A stretch of 64,000 bases of DNA. It comes from DATAEG01 sp963703085 (GTDB lineage: Bacteria; Actinomycetota; Actinomycetes; Mycobacteriales; Jatrophihabitantaceae). The stretch lies in assembly GCA_963703085.1 (NCBI GenBank), contig OY969789.1:1984001-2048000 (forward strand), given 5' to 3'. The notes beneath the pieces were generated by a model that was not told the DNA's origin, searched no databases, and saw only the letters and a program-made list of their open reading frames with translations. Below are positions 59,075 through 64,000 of this stretch, one piece after another (positions within the stretch are counted from its first letter, which is position 1; every line of letters begins with the position of its first letter). A program made the position numbers and the translations under genes.

Positions 59075-59853
59075 CACTTGGTCGCCTCCATGCCGAAGCC
59101 GTTGTGACCGACGATCGCCAGGAATACGTCTTCGAGACTCGGCTGCTTCTCGACGTACTCCACCTTGCTCGGTGGGAGCAGGCGCTTGAGCTCGGCAAGG
59201 GTGCCGTTGGCGATGATGCGCCCACGGTGAAGGATCGCGATGCGGCCGGCGAGTTGCTCGGCCTCGTCGAGGTACTGCGTGGTGAGCAGCACCGTCGTGC
59301 CTCGGCCGGCGAGCTCGCGGATCGTCTTCCAGACCTCGATCCGCGAGTGTGGATCGAGTCCACTCGTCGGCTCGTCGAGGAAGAGCACCGGTGGGTTGCC
59401 GATCAGGCTCATCGCGATATCCAACCGACGACGCATTCCGCCCGAGTAGGTTGCCGCCCGGCGACCCGCCACATCGATCAAGTCGAACCGTGCCAACAGG
59501 TCGTCCGCGATCTCGCCCGGGTTCTTGAGATGGCGCAGCTGGGCAATGAGTACGAGGTTCTCACGGCCGGTGAGGATCCCGTCGACCGCGGCGAACTGCC
59601 CAGTCAGGCTGATCGACGCGCGTACGTTCGCCGGCTCGGTAGCCACGTCGTACCCGTTCACAACCGCCGTCCCGCTGTCGGCCTTGAGAAGCGTCGACAA
59701 GATCTTCACCACCGTGGTCTTGCCGGCGCCGTTGGAGCCGAGCAGGGCGAAAATTTCCCCCGAGGGGACGTTCACATCAACGCCCCCGAGTACCGCATGG
59801 TCGCCGTAGGACTTGGTCAGCCCGGCGATCTCAATAGCTGGTGTTGTAGTCAT
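59074..59853 (-). CDS. ABC transporter ATPase (DrrA-like)
   Basis: 259 aa. Walker A is ALLGSNGAGKTTVVKILSTL; the signature is ATYSGGMRRRLDIAMSLIGN; Walker B PVLFLDEPTSGLDPHSRIEV; the switch region is VLLTTQYLDEAEQLAGRIAI with Gln in place of His, as usual for the DrrA subfamily. A C-terminal tail (EYVEKQPSLEDVFLAIVGH) is typical. ATG 59853 fits a leaderless transcript from the MerR-type promoter, which has no ribosome binding site. It pairs with the permease at 58316. Confidence 0.95.
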   Translation of the reverse strand: MTTTPAIEIAGLTKSYGDHAVLGGVDVNVPSGEIFALLGSNGAGKTTVVKILSTLLKADSGTAVVNGYDVATEPANVRASISLTGQFAAVDGILTGRENLVLIAQLRHLKNPGEIADDLLARFDLIDVAGRRAATYSGGMRRRLDIAMSLIGNPPVLFLDEPTSGLDPHSRIEVWKTIRELAGRGTTVLLTTQYLDEAEQLAGRIAILHRGRIIANGTLAELKRLLPPSKVEYVEKQPSLEDVFLAIVGHNGFGMEATK

Positions 59854-59867
59854 GCCGTCAGCGTGCA

Positions 59868-59891
59868 ACCCTGACCCTGCGTCAAGGTCAA
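59868..59891 (-). promoter_or_regulatory. MerR-type operator and promoter of the ABC operon
   Basis: On the minus strand TTGACC (-35, 59891-59886) is followed by the dyad ACCTTGAC-GCAGG-GTCAGGGT (7 of 8 matches; plus-strand 59868-59888) and a weak -10 near 59865-59860 about 19-20 bp away. A dyad between -35 and -10 with a long spacer is the classic MerR layout. The predicted transcript starts at or just before ATG 59853, hence is leaderless. Confidence 0.6.
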
Positions 59892-59989
59892 GCCCAAGGC
59901 TCCGCGCCGGGATCACGCTGCGCGATAGCCCATCGCTCAGCGGACGGAATGCAGTTGAGACTCGGTGGTTCGTCGCACATGATTCCGGC

Positions 59990-60200
59990 GTGACGGCCCA
60001 AGGCTGGGAGACGATCTGTCCTGGCTGCGGACTGCTGCTCCCCGTGGTCGCCAGCCCGGTGCACCCTTACCTGACCTGCTCGCCTGCGTGTTGGGCGAGC
60101 GGTTGGGTCTTGGCGCGTCAGACTGACCGCGCCAAGATCGCTCAGCGACCCGCTACCGAGTCTCGGCCCGGCGCACCACGCTCCGCGCACGGTTGGTTGG
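59990..60200 (+). pseudogene. DUF5946 fragment
   Basis: From GTG 59990: GWETICPGCGLLLPVVASPV, then HPYLTCSPACWASGWVLARQ. CPGCG...HPYL..SPACW is the N-terminus of actinomycete DUF5946 (zinc-binding CxxC). The conserved continuation (REFSDPAYFxVHQLTVDAY) is missing and the frame decays after residue 45. A lost gene truncated near its start. Confidence 0.6.
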
Positions 60201-60340
60201 GATGCGGTCTGCGCCCGGTTCCGCCGACGAGTGCGGGGATGCGGATGAGGGCGCCGTCGAGGCAGGGTCAGCCCGGTCGGCACGGGACGTCACCGATCTG
60301 CGGGGACCGGTCTGTAAGGGGAGGTGGCGCGGCATCGACC

Positions 60341-61690
60341 TCAGGCGTCGGGGGTATGGAAGACGCCCGTCGGGTCCTGTGTCGCCCATAGTTTCGTGAG
60401 GCGGCGCCATGTGTCGGGCGGGAAGCAGTTTCGAATCGGGTGGTCCGGGCTTTCGAGACCGTGGAAGTTCACGTTCAGCTCCGACCCGACCGCACGGCCG
60501 AGGCCGTGTCGCAGCTGCGCGTACGCCGCGTCGTGAGCGCCGATGCGGTCACTCGCCGTGGCGACGACGCTGACGAGCGCGCCCTGCGATCGCCCACCGA
60601 CCGAGTCGAGGGTGGCGGGCGGGCGTCCCAGCGCGCCGCCAATAGGGCGGAGTTCAACCACGCGCCAGGGTGTGTCCGTCTCCGGCCCGGCCACCGCGAC
60701 CAGTGACTCGACGATCTCAGGGGTGAGTTCGCTCAGCGCCAGGCCGCGCTGCCAGGTTGGTTGCGATGGAACGGGTGGTCGTGTCCTCAGCCAGGATGCC
60801 GGGTCGGTGACGGTGCCGACCTGCGTGTGCGGTTGCGCTGCCGCGGTGAACCGTTCGAGCTGCGCGCGTCCGGATTGCTCGTCGCCGGCGTGGACTAGAT
60901 CGAGCTGCAGGAAGCGCTGCCCTCGTAGATGCGGGGGTAGTGCCGGGACGTCGGGAAACCGGAATACGGTGGCAACAGTGGTGGTCTCGTCGCCGAGGGT
61001 GCGTTGCCAGGACGCGTACGCGGTGAGGGCGTCGGCGATGTCAGCCCTCTGGTAGGTGAGCGTTGCGGCGAATAGCGGCGGGGCTGGGGCAAGGCGGATC
61101 GTGACAGCGGTGAGGACGGCGGGCACGAGGCGTCCGCCGCGACAGGCACTGAACAGGTCCGCTTCGTGATCGGCGTCAACGGTAGCGATTCTGCCCGCCG
61201 CGTCGACGAGCTCGACTGCGACCATGTGATCGGAACCGAAGCCGTCGCGGCGGGCGAGTGGCCCCATGCCGCCGCCGAGCAGGTAGCCGCCCACCCCGAC
61301 GCTCGCAACCGAGGCCATTCCCGGCGGGTACAGCCCGAGCGGTGAGCAGGCGTCGAGCAGGTCGCCCCAGATCGCACCGGCGCCGACGCGTGCGACCCGC
61401 TGCGATGCATCGATGTCGATGGCATTGAGACGGTGGGTGCGCAGCAAGATGCCACCGGTGATCAGGCGGGACGGGCCGTGACCGGTTGCCTGCGGCTGTA
61501 CCGACAGGCCGTGCCGTCGGGCGACGGTGACGGCCCTGCTGACGTCCATCTGGTCGTCCGCGACGACCACGATCGCGGGATCGTGTTGAAGCGCGGGATT
61601 GTGGCCGCGGACCGCGTCGTCGAACGCGGGTGAGCCCGCGGCGATAACGTCACCGTGCACGGCCGCGACGAGGTCGTGATAGGCGCGCAT
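60341..61690 (-). CDS. FAD-binding oxidoreductase (PCMH-type)
   Basis: 449 aa. The FAD-binding PCMH domain is in residues ~35-210: VVVADDQMDVSRAVTVARRH, GLSVQPQATGHGPSRLITGG, GVGGYLLGGGMGPLARRDGF, and the end VLTAVTIRLAPAPPLF. The His in ATGHGPS is a candidate for covalent FAD attachment. The C-terminal substrate and BBE-like region ends LTKLWATQDPTGVFHTPDA. The family oxidises alcohols, sugars or lactones. ATG 61690 (GTG 61693) overlaps the stop of a 40-aa membrane ORF (TGATG). Regulated presumably by the divergent LysR gene. Confidence 0.88.
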   Translation of the reverse strand: MRAYHDLVAAVHGDVIAAGSPAFDDAVRGHNPALQHDPAIVVVADDQMDVSRAVTVARRHGLSVQPQATGHGPSRLITGGILLRTHRLNAIDIDASQRVARVGAGAIWGDLLDACSPLGLYPPGMASVASVGVGGYLLGGGMGPLARRDGFGSDHMVAVELVDAAGRIATVDADHEADLFSACRGGRLVPAVLTAVTIRLAPAPPLFAATLTYQRADIADALTAYASWQRTLGDETTTVATVFRFPDVPALPPHLRGQRFLQLDLVHAGDEQSGRAQLERFTAAAQPHTQVGTVTDPASWLRTRPPVPSQPTWQRGLALSELTPEIVESLVAVAGPETDTPWRVVELRPIGGALGRPPATLDSVGGRSQGALVSVVATASDRIGAHDAAYAQLRHGLGRAVGSELNVNFHGLESPDHPIRNCFPPDTWRRLTKLWATQDPTGVFHTPDA

Positions 61691-61812
61691 CACACGCTCG
61701 CCGGACTGCGCGTCGAAGAACTGCGCAGGATGCCGAGTGCTGCGGCGGCCAGGCCGGCGGACACCGCGGTCAGCACCACTGCGGCCGTGGCCAGGGCGGT
61801 CAGCGTGCTCAT
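61690..61812 (-). CDS. 40-aa single-helix membrane protein, coupled to the FAD oxidase
   Basis: ATG 61812 to TGA 61690: MSTLTALATAAVVLTAVSAG, then LAAAALGILRSSSTRS. One transmembrane helix (residues ~6-30) with a short basic and serine-rich tail. The stop overlaps the start of the FAD oxidase (TGATG), so translation is coupled, and it is the first ORF of the unit behind the LysR-type operator. The ribosome binding site is weak. It is not a family I know. It could anchor or activate the oxidase. Confidence 0.6.
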   Translation of the reverse strand: MSTLTALATAAVVLTAVSAGLAAAALGILRSSSTRSPASV

Positions 61813-61861
61813 GACTTGATGAGACACTCCAACGGCGAGCGATACCAACGATTCTTTCCGC

Positions 61862-61883
61862 TTGATTCGATCGATACGATCAA
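61862..61883. promoter_or_regulatory. LysR-type operator in the divergent promoter
   Basis: TTGAT-N12-ATCAA (61862-61866 and 61879-61883) with a central ATCGAT; the wider motif TTGATTCGATCGATACGATCAA has imperfect dyad symmetry. It lies 5 bp before the lysR start and 50 bp before the 40-aa membrane gene, and has the T-N11-A type pattern bound by LysR regulators. Confidence 0.6.
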
Positions 61884-61887
61884 TGGT

Positions 61888-62779
61888 GTGGAGCTACGAC
61901 AGCTCGAACACTTTCTCGCCGTCGCTGAGGTCAAGCACTTCACCCGCGCCGCGGCTCTGGTACATCTGACCCAGTCGAGCCTGTCGGCATCCATCCGCAG
62001 CCTCGAGCGGGAGACTAGCTGCCGCGCTGTTCGTCAGGGCACCTCGACGAGTCGAGCTGACGGCCGCCGGTGCTGCGCTGCTCCCGGCCGCACGCCGAGC
62101 TCTGTCGGCCGCGCAGGACGGGCGGGACGCGGTGGCCGCAGTACGCGGGGTGCTCGCCGGTGACCTGCGCATGGGCGCTATCCAGTCGTTGGGCGATGTC
62201 GATCTCGGCACGCTGCTGGGCAACTACCACCGCGCCTTCCCCGGCGTGCACGTCACAATTCGCAACGCCGGTGTGCGCGCCCTCGTCCGCCAAGTCGTCG
62301 ACGGCGAACTTGACCTCGCGTTCGTCGACCGACCGCTGGGGCCGGACGAGCGGCGGGTCGACGTCCACCGCCTTGGAGAGGACAGGTTGGTCCTGGCGGT
62401 GGCCGTCAGCTCACCGCTGTCCCGTCGCAAGCGAGTCCGCCTGGCAACACTCAGTGCTCACCAGTTCGTGGAGTACCGCAAAGACAGTGCGCTGCGGGCC
62501 CACATAGACGACGTCTGCGATGCCGTCGGTCTCCAGCGGACCAGCAGCGCCGAGATCGACACCGTGCCCGGCATGCTCGAGCTGGTTGCCCATGAAGTCG
62601 GCATCGCGGTGCTGCCCGAGCACACGCTGCGCCTGGCGCCACCGGGACGGGTGGTCGCCATCCAGATGGACCCGCCGATCACCCGGGAAATAGTGCTCGT
62701 CGCGGCGGCGGACCGCCCGCCGTCCCCGGCCGCCGCGGCGATGATGGAGATGGTTCCGAGTGTGGCGCCGGGGGCCTGA
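61888..62779 (+). pseudogene. LysR-family regulator with one frameshift
   Basis: The N-terminal helix-turn-helix is intact: VELRQLEHFLAVAEVKHFTR, AAALVHLTQSSLSASIRSLE. An extra base near 62014 then shifts the frame. One base over, the natural continuation LAAALFVRAPRRVELTAAGA is found, followed by the effector domain (LAGDLRMGAIQSLGDVDLGT, DGELDLAFVDRPLGPDERRV, LELVAHEVGIAVLPEHTLRL) to TGA 62779. Whole length is about 296 aa. A sequencing error is possible, because the operator and divergent partners are intact. Confidence 0.8.
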
Positions 62780-62947
62780 TCAGTAAACATCCGAACCGGG
62801 CCGTGCTTACAGGCGGATCCAGCTGCTGCACCCATCGTCGACGATGCCGAACTGCCGTGGCGCCGAGGCCGGCGATCGCCCAGTCCGCCCAATGGCCCAG
62901 TCCGCCCGATCGCGAATCCGCTTCCGGGTTACCCGCGGTGTTGGGCG

Positions 62948-63691
62948 GTGTCGTGCAGCCGGGTCGTGTTGGATCGACGCGTGGACGATGTTGTGGCGCA
63001 AGCGATAGGCGGACCGCCACGAGCAGGTGTTGTGCTGTTCCACGGTGGTGCGTTGCGTCGCGGCGAGCCCGGGGATCTCGACCAGCACTGCCGCGCGCTC
63101 GCCGATCACGGCATCCTCGCGGTTTCGTCTGGTTACCGCCTCCTCGATCGTGACGCCAGCTCGATCGACGACTGCCTCGCCGACGTCCGTGTTGCTGTCC
63201 GTCGCTTCGTTGACCTAGCTGGCGAGCAAGGGCTCGACCGCTCCCGCATCGCGACCGGGGGGAGCTCGGCCGGTGCGCACCTGGCGATGGTGGCAGCTAT
63301 GACGGCCCCGTCCGACGACGCAATGCCGGGCTCCGTCGTCGCATTCAACCCGGCCGGCTTCGCCCTCACTGGGCTTCCTGGGGAAGAACAGAACGCGCTC
63401 GCAGCGGATGTCGGCATACACGTCGAGCGCCTGGCGCAGTTCTCGCTGACCGACCTGGTTCGTCCCCACATGCCCGCCACCCTGATCCATCACGGAACAG
63501 ACGACGAGGTGGAGCCGATCGGGTCGGCGCGTCGCTTTCGCGCCGCGATGGTGCAGGCGGGCAACCGGTGCGTGCTGCACGAGTACACCGGTCAACGCCA
63601 TGGATTCCATTACCGCCGCGAGGGTGGCCTCTTTGACGATGTGATTGCTGCGACAGCCCGCTTCCTGCTCGAGGCGCCAGCCTCGCCGTGA
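62948..63691 (+). CDS. alpha/beta hydrolase (BD-FAE/HSL-like esterase)
   Basis: 247 aa. Oxyanion region RAGVVLFHGGALRRGEPGDL (HGG), nucleophile elbow ATGGSSAGAHLAMVAAMTAP (GGSSAGA), Asp in THATLIHHGTD-like sequence (HGTDDEV) and His in YTGQRHGFHYRREGG. This is the HSL/BD-FAE type of esterase, acting on small esters, plausibly xylan or carboxylic esters. The start is uncertain: GTG 62948 is the longest; a later GTG (VLDRRVDD) could serve. No ribosome binding site decides it. Confidence 0.85.
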   Translation: MSCSRVVLDRRVDDVVAQAIGGPPRAGVVLFHGGALRRGEPGDLDQHCRALADHGILAVSSGYRLLDRDASSIDDCLADVRVAVRRFVDLAGEQGLDRSRIATGGSSAGAHLAMVAAMTAPSDDAMPGSVVAFNPAGFALTGLPGEEQNALAADVGIHVERLAQFSLTDLVRPHMPATLIHHGTDDEVEPIGSARRFRAAMVQAGNRCVLHEYTGQRHGFHYRREGGLFDDVIAATARFLLEAPASP

Positions 63692-64000
63692 CCGTGACGC
63701 GCATGAAGTCCAGCACGCCGAGGGCATTGCCGAGCCGGTGCGTTGACCGATTGAGAGCGCCATCGTTTGCGGGATACCGCCACCGTGGATGCGCACATAA
63801 GGCAAAGCGCGGGTCCCAGATCCGAACGACCGGAGCCTTCCCCGCGCCCATCTCTACACCAGGAATCGGTGTCGGGAGCCTGTATGCGGGTCGACGGAAG
63901 GCGGCGTCGACGCTTGCTTCGGTGCCCGCGTACGGTGTCGCCCATGGCGATGCCGGTTGACGGCGTGCAGGTGGGTCTGCTTGGGCTACGCCAGGCTGTC
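63692..64000. other. right edge, no supported gene; possible start of a gene at 63943
   Basis: No frame in 63692-63940 has a family signature on either strand. At the very end ATG 63943 opens a plus-strand frame (MAMPVDGVQVGLLGLRQAV) that runs off the window. It is too short to identify. Confidence 0.25.

Noticed and set aside
1..64000. CRISPR arrays, tRNA or rRNA genes and intact IS elements
   Set aside because: No regularly spaced repeats, no T-loop GTTCRANNC in a cloverleaf context, and no transposase or rRNA sequence were found by reading; a tRNAscan-SE and ISfinder run would confirm.

Overview
The window is high-GC DNA with GTG/ATG starts, mycothiol-type (MDMPI/DinB) enzymes, FadE5- and GabD1-like enzymes close to the mycobacterial proteins, ECF sigma factors with C-terminal extensions and an LLM flavin oxidoreductase. 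Together these point to an actinomycete (Actinomycetota, probably near Mycobacteriales, Nakamurellales or Jatrophihabitantales). No rRNA, tRNA, intact insertion sequence, phage module or CRISPR array was found.

Left part (1-31 kb) is mostly ordinary chromosome: a secreted sialidase-like protein running off the left edge, a 43-residue small protein with a strong terminator, divergent gamma-glutamyltransferase and gabD1, an M13 metallopeptidase, a lipoprotein/tyrosine-phosphatase pair, a long structured RNA candidate (8866-9108) ahead of an AI-2E family permease, fadE5, serA/marR, katE facing an ankyrin protein, an MFS exporter, and single-gene enzymes (phosphotransferases, RibD/DHFR-like reductase, LLM oxidoreductase, nucleotidyltransferase, hemerythrin, STAS protein, hydrolases). 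An ECF42-type sigma factor follows its DGPF/YCII partner at 26.3-27.9 kb, and a TetR/MFS pair sits behind a clear inverted-repeat operator.

Middle part (31-51 kb) is an accessory zone built from small families repeated many times: RibD/DHFR-like reductases (four here, five in the window), VOC, DinB/MDMPI and APH-like proteins, with many gene relics between them (MarR, SDR, LuxR, GNAT, RHS, APH, ATP-dependent DNA ligase, methyltransferase). One roughly 500-bp segment is duplicated (46.0 and 48.4 kb). An ECF sigma factor with its CU044_5270-type membrane partner, and a LuxR regulator divergent from a YceI-DHFR-DHFR operon, are the intact regulatory units.

Right part (51-64 kb) holds VOC and carboxymuconolactone-decarboxylase genes, an MMPL transporter joined by stop/start overlaps through a 48-codon ORF to a putative glycolipid-binding protein and followed by a SigJ/ECF41-like sigma factor, a MerR-controlled DrrAB-type ABC exporter, an FAD oxidase coupled to a tiny membrane protein and facing a LysR gene that carries one frameshift, and an alpha/beta hydrolase. 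Most long overlapping open frames on the opposite strand are GC-bias shadows and are left out.
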